Assembly: GCA_016841265.1 (NCBI GenBank)
Contig: JAENZL010000002.1
Span: 133,009 to 197,008 of the forward strand
Source of the DNA: Methanobacteriota archaeon
Lineage (GTDB): Archaea > Halobacteriota > Methanosarcinia > Methanosarcinales > Methanosarcinaceae
Direction of reading: 5' to 3'
Length of the DNA: 64,000 nt
In this document: positions 8,256 to 17,022 of the stretch, one piece after another
Numbering within the stretch: the stretch's first letter is position 1
How the letters are laid out: every line of letters starts with the position of its first letter
Notes under the pieces: generated by a model
The model's input: only the letters and a program-made list of their open reading frames with translations
What the model was told of the DNA's origin: nothing
Database searches by the model: none
Made by a program: the position numbers and the translations under genes

Positions 8256-9662
8256 TCAAAGCCAGTTCCTTAAAAACACCCTGAAACCCGGGTCTTTTAA
8301 GCTCCGGACCTCTGCGTTTTCCAGGACTTCAACCCCCCGATTTATGCTTTTCTGGATGTGTTTTCCCAGGGATTGCTGCCCGAGATGTTCTTTGAGAAGT
8401 TCGGCTGCAAGGGGGTACTTGCGGCGGATTTCAAAGACGTATTTCCCGTTTTCAATATAACCCGCAAAGACGCCTTCTGCGTTTTCGTACTTGGCTTTGA
8501 ACTGTTCTGCATGTCCCGGGACCCAGACCGGGGGTCCGGTGTGTTTTTTGATGTTGGGGAGATTGTTTGAAATCAGTTCGAGCATGATGACGGTTTCCTG
8601 TCTTCCGGCCCAGACCCCGGTCTTGATTACGGAAAACCCTTGTTCCTCCAAGAGGAATGCTGCTGCCTGTTCTGTCTTGTAGAGCTGCGGGTAGAGCACG
8701 TCTTCCACGACGTCAGGGGTTTTGAAGACAACGGCAAGCTGGCCGCTTCCCCGCATTTCCATTTTTTCAAGGAGTTCTTCGTCTCCGACAGGAGAGGGGG
8801 ATTCAGGGAAAAAGAAGTTCAGGTCCGGGTTTTTGAGAAATTCTCTGCAGTGGTCGATGAACATACAGAATTTATCCAGGGAGAGCGCGGCTGCCACGTT
8901 TCGCTTAGGGTCCGTCGGGTCGACCATTACCAGGGGCTCTTCGTGCTCGATTTCGGCATGTTGCATGAGATCTATTTTTTTACCCGGTTTCCAGGACCCG
9001 GCTGCCTGGACGGCATTTTCAAAGGAGCCGTAGTGGATGACCAGGAGTTCGGTCAGGTAGCCTGAAAAGCCCTGGGTCCTCAGTTCCGAGCCGTAGACTC
9101 CATCTCCGCGCATGAACTGTTTCATGAGGAGTACATCGTCTTCCAGCCCCACTATACGGACCTTTACAAACTCGTTGTGAAAAGGCGTCCTGTCCACTGC
9201 CGATTTGATCCGGGCTGCCGAAGCGACCCTGAAGCAGGGGACCAGGTCTACATCAAAGCCTTTGAACCTGATGTTCAGGTAGGGGTGTTCGGCATGGCGG
9301 TCTTCGGCGTGTTCCGCACCTTTTGCAATTTCCCTTGCTATTGCCATGCCCTGGGTTTCAAGGTCTTCCCTGGCAGTTTCCTCCGGGAAGCTGATGAAGA
9401 TGTCGATGTCATGTGTCCCCGAAAGCCAGGTCCCCCGGGCTGCTGATCCCACAACTTTTGCAAAAACGTCCGGGACGCCTAGCTGCTCCGCATCCTCTTT
9501 TACTTTTGCAACCAGTTCTTCCTGGACGACCAGGAGCCGTTCTCTTTCGGCTTGTGAAGGCTTTATTCTTTCAAGAACTGCAAGTTTCAAATTTTCAGGG
9601 ATGCTGCTTTGTGTTTCCATGCCAGGGTTGGCTCCATATTTTTTTACCATTTGCTTTTCCAT
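8256..9662 (-). CDS. cca: CCA-adding tRNA nucleotidyltransferase (archaeal class I)
   Basis: Adds or repairs the 3'-CCA of tRNA. Seen: the polymerase-beta nucleotidyltransferase signature GSAARGTWLSGTHDIDIF near residues 72-89, with the two metal-binding Asp residues in DID, and KFCMFIDHCREFL and HTGPPVWVPG further on, as in archaeal CCA enzymes. Length 468 or slightly less: Met 5 and Met 15 are possible alternative starts and no Shine-Dalgarno decides clearly. It is transcribed divergently from the transporter gene at 9962. Confidence 0.93.
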   Translation of the reverse strand: MEKQMVKKYGANPGMETQSSIPENLKLAVLERIKPSQAERERLLVVQEELVAKVKEDAEQLGVPDVFAKVVGSAARGTWLSGTHDIDIFISFPEETAREDLETQGMAIAREIAKGAEHAEDRHAEHPYLNIRFKGFDVDLVPCFRVASAARIKSAVDRTPFHNEFVKVRIVGLEDDVLLMKQFMRGDGVYGSELRTQGFSGYLTELLVIHYGSFENAVQAAGSWKPGKKIDLMQHAEIEHEEPLVMVDPTDPKRNVAAALSLDKFCMFIDHCREFLKNPDLNFFFPESPSPVGDEELLEKMEMRGSGQLAVVFKTPDVVEDVLYPQLYKTEQAAAFLLEEQGFSVIKTGVWAGRQETVIMLELISNNLPNIKKHTGPPVWVPGHAEQFKAKYENAEGVFAGYIENGKYVFEIRRKYPLAAELLKEHLGQQSLGKHIQKSINRGVEVLENAEVRSLKDPGFRVFLRNWL

Positions 9663-9961
9663 TTGTATAGTTCAAAGTTGTGTTTTTGAACTTATAATTT
9701 GTGGGTTTCCCGGCAAGAGTTTCCTGAGCAGGGATGATTTTTGTATTTCCGGGTTTCCGAAATTAATGCTCTCTCTAGATTCGCTCTGGCATACCGGGAT
9801 GGGGTCTGAAGATTCCTGCACAATTTAAATAAAATGAATGATATTTACAGCACTTTAATACGGAAATTTCTTAATTATTTCAGCTCATTTGTCTTTCATC
9901 CCCCATACTTACTCCAGCCCATACGTTCCCATGCTTTCAAAAACACGGTTGTGATCGAAAA

Positions 9962-10681
9962 ATGCTTGTCTGGTTATACTGGGTCGTCAGCTTAACAATT
10001 GCCACCTTTGCATCTGTTTACATAATCAAAAAACTTCCTGAGAATGGCTTTACCGTGCTCACCGCTTTTTATGTGGTCTACCTTCTAGCATCCCAGGTGA
10101 TGGCTACGCGAATAATTGTCTTCGACCTTGGGTTTTATTCTTTCTTCGCCCCCGCCGCAGTCTTCATCTATCCTTTCATTGCCCAGGTGGTGGACATGAT
10201 TAACGAAGTTTACGGGGAGCGCAGGACGCATCTTTCCATTCTAATAGCCTTTGCGACCCAGGTGCTTTTCGTGATCTTCATAGGCATGGCAACAACCCTC
10301 AGCCCTGCACCGTTTTTTGAGCTTGAGGATGCCTGGATGACCCTTTTCGGGTTAAGTATCAGGATTACCATCGCAAGCTGGCTTTCCTTTCTGGTCTGCT
10401 CGAACCTTGATGCCTGGGTTTTTTCAAGCCTCAAAAAGCGCTTTGCTAAAAGGGAACAAAATTTCAAGCATGACACCATGCTTAACCCCTACATCTGGCT
10501 TCGTTCAGGAGCAAGCGACATCATCAACCTGACCCTGGACTCCCTCATCTTTGTCTTTGTAGCTTTCTACGGAGTGATGCCCGTAATCCCGCTACTCATA
10601 GGACAGTTGATAAGCAAGAACATCATCGGTTTCCTGGACAACCCCTGGTTTGTCCTGTATAAACGGCTTTTGAAAGATTGA
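9962..10681 (+). CDS. Queuosine-precursor transporter family (YhhQ/VUT) membrane protein
   Basis: An integral membrane protein of the YhhQ/DUF165 family, whose bacterial members import the queuosine precursor preQ0. Seen: about six hydrophobic segments, the FAPAAVFIYPFIAQVVDMINEVYG region with its Asp and Glu, and the SNLDAWVFSSLKKRF loop. In an archaeon the precursor could serve archaeosine synthesis; that is inference, with no tRNA modification gene alongside. Length 239 is usual. GTTGTGAT lies just before the ATG as a possible ribosome binding site. Confidence 0.8.
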   Translation: MLVWLYWVVSLTIATFASVYIIKKLPENGFTVLTAFYVVYLLASQVMATRIIVFDLGFYSFFAPAAVFIYPFIAQVVDMINEVYGERRTHLSILIAFATQVLFVIFIGMATTLSPAPFFELEDAWMTLFGLSIRITIASWLSFLVCSNLDAWVFSSLKKRFAKREQNFKHDTMLNPYIWLRSGASDIINLTLDSLIFVFVAFYGVMPVIPLLIGQLISKNIIGFLDNPWFVLYKRLLKD

Positions 10682-10956
10682 GTGGGAAAAGGTCCTTTTT
10701 TCTTTTTTTCCGTTTCTTCTTTCCTTTTTTTCTTTTTTTCCTTTTTTTCCTCAGGAGTGTTTTTCATGATGCTGTTTTTTTCAAGAAGGGGGTTTTCAGG
10801 CAAATACGGCCTGTAAATTACTCCGATTTTTGAAGGTGCAGAAAATGCATATACTGGAAAAAACAATTGTAATATATTTACGTGTTAACGGAAGTAATTT
10901 TTATTTAGGAAAATTCTTTCACATTTTCAACGTGAAATACATAAAGGAGGCTTAAA
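10682..10956. promoter_or_regulatory. T-tract terminator region and S-layer gene promoter
   Basis: From 10695 to 10760 there are repeated T5-T7 runs, an archaeal-type termination tract for the transporter gene. A TATA-like TAATATATTTA sits at about 10870-10880. A very strong ribosome binding site, AAAGGAGG at 10943-10950, lies six bases before a TTG start codon at 10957. Confidence 0.6.
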
Positions 10957-13560
10957 TTGGGGATTAAAAATTATTTTAAAATTTTATGCGTATTTTTAAC
11001 GATAGGGCTGCTTCTCGGAACTGCAGCCGCGGCTTCAGATTCAGGAGACCGCGTGTGGGACGAAAATGCAAACCAGAGTCTTACATACACCTGGACGCCA
11101 CAGACGTATTCGGGTTTCTATTATGACCTGGATACCGGGGAAGGCTCGGAAAACCTGACCGTCCAGCTTAAGGAAGGCAGCCGGGTCATTGAGGATGGAA
11201 ATCTGCAGTATTTCACAAAGCCCATAGAAACGGAATTCGAATATGGGGGCTGGGGTTCGTACCAGGTCATAGGGTTCATGGCAGAGCGCTACTTTGCGGG
11301 ATATACTGAAAATACCGACTTTGTGAATGACGACGTTAGCGTTATTTCGGACGGGCAGCTTTCGAAAGTACTCCTTGATGATGATGAGGAACGTTCCCTT
11401 TATTCAGGGTCTTCTCTTTTGCTTTCCGAAGGCTATTCCCTGAACATTGTTGAAGTTGACATCAGCGGGGATAAGGTCTGGGTCCAGCTTGAAAAGGACG
11501 GGGACGTTATCGAAGACTCCTTCCTTTCTTCTAATGATGACTACGTTTATGAAACGGACCTCGGGGATACGGAAGACGTCCCACTCATTGCTGTTCACTT
11601 CTCTGAGATTTTTACCGGCAGGGAGACTACTGCAGTATTTGTCGAGGGAATATTCCAGGTATCGGACGAATACGTTAAAATCGAGGGAGGAGATGAGTTC
11701 GGGGAACTCGAAGTAGGTTCTATTTCAAGCTCGGGAATCAGGATGGAAAATGAAGATTCCATTTCCCTTAGCAAGGGGGATACTGTCGAGCTTATGGGCA
11801 AACTTGGTTTTGTGGTGGCTGATGCCGATGAACTCCGTTTTGCCCTTGAGGTAGAGGCCTCCGAACCCGGGATTTACGAGTTGAGGGGTACGGTCTACGA
11901 TGAAATTTTCAATACGACGGTATGGACGCCTTTCAACTTTGAAGGTTTCTACTACAACATCGATGAAGACGTCTCGACCGAAAGACTTGTCATCAAAGAA
12001 CTTGACGGGCGGTCGATTGACGACGAGATGCTCGTCTACTCCACAAAACCGGAACTCGTGGAGTTCGAGCGGGAAGACTGGGGAGGCTATGAAGTCATCG
12101 GTTTCCTTGCTGAGAAGTACTTTGCAGGGTACCCTGAAGGCGCCTTCGGGGATTCGGACCGTGTGAGTGTGCTTTCGGACAACATTCTTTCAAAGGTCCT
12201 GATTGATGAGGACGATAAAAAGTCGCTTTTCACCGGTTCCTCCCTGGTCCTCGAAAATGGCTATTCCCTCAAGGCAGCGGAAATCGATGTCAACGGGGAC
12301 AGTGTTCTTTTTGAACTTTCCAAAGACGGAGACCTGCTGGAGACGGGCATTGTAAGTTCCAACGGGGACTATGTTTACGAAGCCGAACTAGGGGGTGCAG
12401 ATGATGTCCCGATGATTGCGGTCCATGTAAGCACAGTCTTCAGGGGGACGGAAGTTGATGCCATATTCGTGGAAGGAATTTTCCAGATATCGGACGATTA
12501 CCTTGAGCTTGAGGAAGGTGATTCCTTCGGAGAGATGGAAATCGTCTCTGTATCCTCTTCCGGTGTAATAATGGAAAATGAGGACTCCATCTCGCTATCG
12601 AGGGACGACACCATTGACCTTATGGAAAACGTCAAATTCAGGGTTGCCGATTCTTCTGAACTTCGCTTCTATCCCTTTGTTGAGGCGGTTAAAGGCGACG
12701 GGGGACAGCTGGATATTGACATGCCCGATACCCTGGTGGTCGGAGAGGAAGTTGAAATTCTTGTTACCGCAAGAGGTGTTGCAATTGGGGATGTCGAGCT
12801 GTTCTTTGAAGGTGAGAGTATAGGGGTCACTGGAGATGAAGGAAGCCTCGGGTACACGCCTGACACTGAAGGCAGCTTCACGGTTTCTGCGGAAAAGGGC
12901 GGATATGTCTCCGGAAGCAAAGAGGTGGATGTCCTGGCAGAAGGTTCCAGAAAACTGGTAATCGAAGTCTCTCCGGACCCCGTCCAGGAAGGGGATACCA
13001 TAAGCATAAAGGTTACGGATTCCATTGGCGACAACCCTGTCTCCGGGGCTGATGTCTTCTTCGGAGGAGAGGATATCGGGGAAGCGACGAATGAAGCAGG
13101 TATCGTTTCCTACTGGGTGACCACTCCGGGAACTTACAAAATTAACGCTTCTAAAGCCGGATATGAAGACGGGGAAGCGGTCATAGAGGTGCTGGAGCAC
13201 AGAGCTGAATTCGTGTTCACAAACCTTACTATCGAGCCTGCTTCCGTTGAAGCTGGGGCGTCTGTTATGGTCACAGCACAGGTTGAAAACACCGGAAATG
13301 CCGAAGACGAAAGTACCGTGGAATTGCTTGTCAACGGCGAAGCCGTGGATTCAGAAACAATAAGTCTGGGGGCCGGGGAAAGCACGACTCTCGAATTCTC
13401 CCACCCGGAAGAAGAGCCCGGAACGTACACCGTTGAAATCGGGGGCCTTAGCGGAAGTTACGAGGTCACGGAAAAGACCCCCTTCCCGGGCTTTGCGCTG
13501 ACCCTGGGAATAATGCTTACGGTGTTCGTGGTGTTCAGGAGGAGAAAAGGAAAGAACTGA
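10957..13560 (+). CDS. S-layer family protein with two DUF1608 domains and PGF-CTERM tail
   Basis: A large exported cell-envelope protein of 867 residues. Seen: a signal peptide (hydrophobic residues about 8-25, ending LLLGTAAAA), two homologous DUF1608 S-layer modules (about 40-310 and 320-590), each with a YSGFYYDLD or FEGFYYNID start and a YFAGY motif. Two beta-sandwich repeats (about 605-770, each with GYVSGSKEV- or GYEDGEAVI-type ends) and a CARDB-like module (about 775-845) follow. The C-terminus is TPFPGF, a hydrophobic segment and RRRKGKN, a PGF-CTERM signal for archaeosortase. The major Methanosarcina S-layer protein has tandem DUF1608 domains but is shorter; the extra domains suggest a paralogue. 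It starts at TTG with a strong AAAGGAGG. The composition is strongly acidic. Confidence 0.9.
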   Translation: MGIKNYFKILCVFLTIGLLLGTAAAASDSGDRVWDENANQSLTYTWTPQTYSGFYYDLDTGEGSENLTVQLKEGSRVIEDGNLQYFTKPIETEFEYGGWGSYQVIGFMAERYFAGYTENTDFVNDDVSVISDGQLSKVLLDDDEERSLYSGSSLLLSEGYSLNIVEVDISGDKVWVQLEKDGDVIEDSFLSSNDDYVYETDLGDTEDVPLIAVHFSEIFTGRETTAVFVEGIFQVSDEYVKIEGGDEFGELEVGSISSSGIRMENEDSISLSKGDTVELMGKLGFVVADADELRFALEVEASEPGIYELRGTVYDEIFNTTVWTPFNFEGFYYNIDEDVSTERLVIKELDGRSIDDEMLVYSTKPELVEFEREDWGGYEVIGFLAEKYFAGYPEGAFGDSDRVSVLSDNILSKVLIDEDDKKSLFTGSSLVLENGYSLKAAEIDVNGDSVLFELSKDGDLLETGIVSSNGDYVYEAELGGADDVPMIAVHVSTVFRGTEVDAIFVEGIFQISDDYLELEEGDSFGEMEIVSVSSSGVIMENEDSISLSRDDTIDLMENVKFRVADSSELRFYPFVEAVKGDGGQLDIDMPDTLVVGEEVEILVTARGVAIGDVELFFEGESIGVTGDEGSLGYTPDTEGSFTVSAEKGGYVSGSKEVDVLAEGSRKLVIEVSPDPVQEGDTISIKVTDSIGDNPVSGADVFFGGEDIGEATNEAGIVSYWVTTPGTYKINASKAGYEDGEAVIEVLEHRAEFVFTNLTIEPASVEAGASVMVTAQVENTGNAEDESTVELLVNGEAVDSETISLGAGESTTLEFSHPEEEPGTYTVEIGGLSGSYEVTEKTPFPGFALTLGIMLTVFVVFRRRKGKN

Positions 13561-13888
13561 AATGGATTCGGAAATAACCGATGGATTCGGAAATAACCGA
13601 TGGATTCGGAAAGTGATGAGTTAGAAGGAGTTGTAATTTTTTTCTTCCTTCTTCCTTTTTTTCCTTATTTTGGTTTCTTTCCTTATTTTGGTTTTTTCAG
13701 TTTATTTGCTTTCTTTTCCGCGCTTTTTTACGTCGTTTGACTACGTTGCGAAATTACAACTATGAATGAATAATGGGCCTGTATAAAAGGAATAAGTAAT
13801 CAGCTATGAACGGATATAAATAGGATATGAGGCAGAATGTAAGAACCTGCAAAATGCAAGTTGCAAATCCCTGATATCGGTCGATACC
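13561..13888. repeat. Gap with 20-bp repeat and T-rich tract
   Basis: Just after the S-layer stop, GGATTCGGAAATAACCGAT is repeated about two and a half times (13562-13609). T-rich stretches up to about 13725 look like an archaeal terminator for the highly translated S-layer gene. The promoter of the next gene must lie in 13740-13880; TATAAATAGG at about 13816 is a candidate TATA box. Confidence 0.7.
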
Positions 13889-14377
13889 ATGCTTGAGTTC
13901 TTGTATGATTTAATCACTGAATATGCTTACATAAACCTTTTTGTCCTGAGTTTTCTGGCTTCTACGATTCTTCCTTTCGGGGCAGAGGCACTGTTAGTTG
14001 CGCTTGTCTACCAGGGTTTCAATCCTTTTTTTGTTGTTATGGTGGCGACAATAGGGAATTTTCTAGGAGCTTGCACTACATACTACATCGGGCTGAAAGG
14101 CCGTGGTGCTCTTGATAAGTACTTTTCTCCTTCGGAAGAGAAACTTGCTAAGAGTGAACGCCTCTTTAAGAAATACGGGGTATACACCCTCCTCTTGAGC
14201 TGGGTGCCTGGGATCGGGGATGTCATCACCATGGCTGCGGGGCTGATGAACCTTCCCTTTGTGGTATTTTCTGTCCTGGTATTTGCAGGAAAATTAGGGC
14301 GCTACGCTGTCCTTGCTTATTTTACCGTGTTCCTTAACTCCAGCCTCTCTTTATTATCGGCTTCCCTTCTCGGCTGA
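13889..14377 (+). CDS. DedA/YqaA-like membrane protein (VTT domain)
   Basis: A membrane protein of the DedA/SNARE-associated superfamily, YqaA-like branch, 162 residues. DedA relatives are linked to lipid scrambling or envelope homeostasis; no substrate can be assigned here. Seen: hydrophobic N-terminal helices around FLASTILPFGAEALLVAL, the GNFLGACTTYYIG re-entrant segment, an amphipathic loop LAKSERLFKKYG, and the SWVPGIGDVITMAAGLM motif, which matches the conserved proline/glycine-rich second half of the family. It stands alone on the plus strand. Confidence 0.85.
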   Translation: MLEFLYDLITEYAYINLFVLSFLASTILPFGAEALLVALVYQGFNPFFVVMVATIGNFLGACTTYYIGLKGRGALDKYFSPSEEKLAKSERLFKKYGVYTLLLSWVPGIGDVITMAAGLMNLPFVVFSVLVFAGKLGRYAVLAYFTVFLNSSLSLLSASLLG

Positions 14378-15096
14378 CTTTTCTGTCAGTTAATTTTCAA
14401 AGACCCCTTTCTTCCCTTTTCCTTTTTCCCCTTTCCTTTTTCCTCTCTTTTTCTTTTTCTTCTCTTTTCTTCTCTTTTTCCTTTTCTTCCCTTTTTTGAA
14501 TTTCCTTTCCATTTCCAAAATCAAGTGAATTTTATTTCGTATCCTTTAATCTTTCCCTTCCGTGTTAAGCTCTTACAAAGAATATACCGTGTACGAAATT
14601 AATCGGCATCTTTATCTATTATAACGTTCAATAATTAATTGTAAAAACAAATTTAATTGATTTACCTCCAAAACGCTCTGCTATTATGAACCTTTCTTCC
14701 GGATTCAAAAAACGCGACTAAGCTAAAGTTATAACCTCCATTTTTTTTATTTTTTTCTTTTACTTCTTTTTTATTATTTCTTTTAGCTTCATTATAGCTC
14801 TCATGCATAATATAATTCGGATTTTATTCGGGTTTTGAATCAAATTAACTTGTCTATTCCTGCAGGATCATCTTTTCCCATATATTTATATATCTGAATA
14901 TAATTTTATGTCTCTCATGCACTTGCTTTTTTGAAACCGTAAGCTTTATGTATTGCTCTACACAATTTAACTTGCTTTAACATCAATAATATTTACTTGA
15001 TCCCGGAATCGCATACTGGTATTTCCGGGCTAATATACTACTGATATCCATCTCTTAAAATTCCTGACTATAATTCATTATCCAAATGGTGATTTA
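14378..15096. other. 719-bp AT-rich gap upstream of cbiM
   Basis: No convincing gene. 14395-14510 is a pyrimidine tract of C/T runs, probably terminating the DedA-like gene. 14720-14790 is another T-rich block. Several TATA-like stretches occur, for example TATATTTATATATC at about 14880, then a TTTATG at about 14946. I could not recognise a cobalamin riboswitch or any tRNA. The length is large for this window, so a long leader or a small RNA is possible but not shown. Confidence 0.5.
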
Positions 15097-15792
15097 ATGC
15101 ACGTGATGGAAGGTTTTTTACCGACGCCCTGGTGGCAGGTCTGGTTTGCGATCTCAATCCCGGTGATCGCATTCGGGATTTATAAAATGAACAAACTTGT
15201 AAACGAAAAACGCGAGATATTACCTCTTCTGGCTGTCGCCGGTGCATTTATCTTCGTGCTCTCTTCCCTGAAACTGCCTTCGGTTACGGGGAGCTGTTCT
15301 CACCCGACGGGGACGGGAGTCGCAGCAATTATCTTCGGGCCTGCAATTTCCGCAGTGCTCGGGGTAATCGTGCTTCTCTATCAGGCTCTTTTCCTTGCCC
15401 ACGGAGGGCTGACTACCCTGGGGGCCAATGTCTTTTCCATGGGTATTGTGGGTCCTGTGGTGGCATACCTGGTCTATAAAACAGGGATGAAAGCCAACCT
15501 GAACTTCTATCTCGTTGTCTTCTTAGCTGCCACGCTTGGGGATTGGGCAACTTATGTGACTACCTCCGTGGAACTTGCCCTAGCTTTCCCTGACCCGACA
15601 GGTGGTTTTGTCACTTCTTTCGGGAGGTTTGCTACTGTTTTCGCACTAACACAGGTCCCTCTGGCAATTATGGAAGGGGCGGTTACGGCGTTGCTTTTCA
15701 AATATGTGATCAACGTTAAGAGCGACGTTCTTGTGGAGCTTAAAGTAGTCGAAGAATCAGTTGTCCGCAAACTAAGGGGGCTTAGCTCATGA
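15097..15792 (+). CDS. cbiM: Cobalt ECF transporter substrate-binding subunit CbiM
   Basis: Membrane S-component of the energy-coupling-factor cobalt importer. Seen: the N-terminal MHVMEGFLP, whose His 2 takes part in metal binding in CbiM/NikM proteins, then [14 protein letters not shown], which is also conserved, and several transmembrane helices. Length 231 is typical. The gene overlaps cbiN by 4 bp and heads cbiMNQO. Cobalt is needed for the corrinoids of methanogenesis. CbiM and NikM are similar, so nickel is the alternative; the presence of CbiN rather than a NikN-type subunit favours cobalt. Confidence 0.93.
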   Translation: MHVMEGFLPTPWWQVWFAISIPVIAFGIYKMNKLVNEKREILPLLAVAGAFIFVLSSLKLPSVTGSCSHPTGTGVAAIIFGPAISAVLGVIVLLYQALFLAHGGLTTLGANVFSMGIVGPVVAYLVYKTGMKANLNFYLVVFLAATLGDWATYVTTSVELALAFPDPTGGFVTSFGRFATVFALTQVPLAIMEGAVTALLFKYVINVKSDVLVELKVVEESVVRKLRGLSS

Positions 15793-16124
15793 GCCGGAAA
15801 CTCGAACTTATCGTCCTTGCCATTATCCTGGTCTTTGCAGTCCAGTTCGTCTACATGTCCTCAACAACAGACGCCGAATACGGTGGGGCTGACGGGGAAG
15901 CCGAGGGTGTTATTGAGGAACTCACCGGCGGAACCTATGTGCCTATCGCAGAACCCTTTTGGGAACCTCCAAGTGGTGAAATCGAAAGCCTTCTTTTCGG
16001 GCTCCAGGCAGCCATAGGGGCAGGGATCATCGGTTACTTCCTCGGGTATTACAGGGCAAAAAACCTTTATGAAGGTGAAGTCGCTTACAAAGGCAAGAAC
16101 CGGGATAGTGAAACTCGTTCATAA
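15789..16124 (+). CDS. cbiN: Cobalt ECF transporter auxiliary subunit CbiN
   Basis: Small bitopic membrane subunit that assists metal loading of CbiM. Seen: an N-terminal transmembrane helix (about residues 5-22), an extracytoplasmic loop with [13 protein letters not shown] and [19 protein letters not shown], and a second helix [13 protein letters not shown]; these are the standard CbiN features. Length 111 is normal. It overlaps cbiM (ATGA), so translation is coupled. A perfect hairpin with a T run follows its stop. Confidence 0.92.
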   Translation: MSRKLELIVLAIILVFAVQFVYMSSTTDAEYGGADGEAEGVIEELTGGTYVPIAEPFWEPPSGEIESLLFGLQAAIGAGIIGYFLGYYRAKNLYEGEVAYKGKNRDSETRS

Positions 16125-16138
16125 TGTTGGCAACTGAG

Positions 16139-16170
16139 CTTTCCTTTTCATTTGTAAAAGGAAAGTTTTT
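16139..16170 (+). terminator. Hairpin plus T run between cbiN and cbiQ
   Basis: A perfect 10-bp inverted repeat, CTTTCCTTTT and AAAAGGAAAG around a 7-base loop, followed directly by TTTTT. It looks like an intrinsic terminator or a processing site in the middle of the cbi operon. Confidence 0.55.
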
Positions 16171-16227
16171 ATCTTTTGCCTTTTATTTTTACTTCTTAGT
16201 CCTAATTCATCAGTGACGGGTTACCTA

Positions 16228-17010
16228 ATGACAAACATACTTGATGACTATGCTCTTATGAGCCCTCTAAGGTACCGGAATAACTGGCTTAAACTGACAA
16301 TCGTAGCTTTCGGTCTGCTTGCGGGAGTCTCGGCCTATTCTCCTATCCCACCTTTTTTCATAGCGCTTTGCATGAGTTTTGCAACGGTTTTTCTCGGGAA
16401 AACCCCGTTCCGTTTCTATCTCAAACTCCTTCTGGCTCCTCTGGGCTTTGCAGCGGTGGGGGTTTTGATCATCGCTTTTTTCTCAGGTACCGGGGCTGAA
16501 CTTTATTCTTTCAGGCTTGCGAGCTATCCCCTGACTGTCCGAGCAGATGGCCTGGAACTTGCGATGCTGGTGCTTGCAAGGTCTATTAGCGGGATGTGCT
16601 GCCTTTACTTCCTGGCTCTGACCACCCCAATGATCGAGCTGTTCTCGGTTCTTAAAAAATCCGGCTTGCCCGGGTCTGTGGTTGAACTTTCCATGCTGAT
16701 TTATCGTTATATCTTTGTTTTCCTGGACATGGCAGTTCAAATAAAGTTTGCACAGACTGTCAGGCTCGGCTACGGGAATTTCAAAAAGTCCTTCCGCTCT
16801 TTCGGGATGCTCGGGAGTACGCTTTTCATCCGGTCATGGGACCAGGGTGAAAAACTCTTCGTATCTATGAACTCAAGATGTTATGACGGGAAAATGACAA
16901 TGTTTGAAACCAGAAGGCCTGTCAAACTGCCTGAACTGCTGCTAACGTCCGCATATTTCTTATCCACCCTCACATTGTTCTATCTTACAAGAGGTGTGTC
17001 CATCATTTGA
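16228..17010 (+). CDS. cbiQ: Cobalt ECF transporter transmembrane subunit CbiQ
   Basis: EcfT-type transmembrane subunit that couples the ATPase to CbiM. Seen: several hydrophobic helices, and the two coupling-helix regions, VLARSISGMCC and the late SMNSRCYDGKM (the Ala-Arg-X and Gly-containing motifs of EcfT). The frame is open from a GTG at 16213; the ATG at 16228 (MTNILDDYALMSP) is the more likely start, giving 260 residues. It is 12 bp before cbiO, so cbiQO form a tight pair, separated from cbiMN by a hairpin. Confidence 0.9.
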   Translation: MTNILDDYALMSPLRYRNNWLKLTIVAFGLLAGVSAYSPIPPFFIALCMSFATVFLGKTPFRFYLKLLLAPLGFAAVGVLIIAFFSGTGAELYSFRLASYPLTVRADGLELAMLVLARSISGMCCLYFLALTTPMIELFSVLKKSGLPGSVVELSMLIYRYIFVFLDMAVQIKFAQTVRLGYGNFKKSFRSFGMLGSTLFIRSWDQGEKLFVSMNSRCYDGKMTMFETRRPVKLPELLLTSAYFLSTLTLFYLTRGVSII

Positions 17011-17022
17011 GAGGCGAAAAAC

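Noticed and set aside
14378-15096. Cobalamin riboswitch upstream of cbiM
   Set aside because: I looked for the conserved GCCACTG-type B12-box core and did not find it in this AT-rich region.
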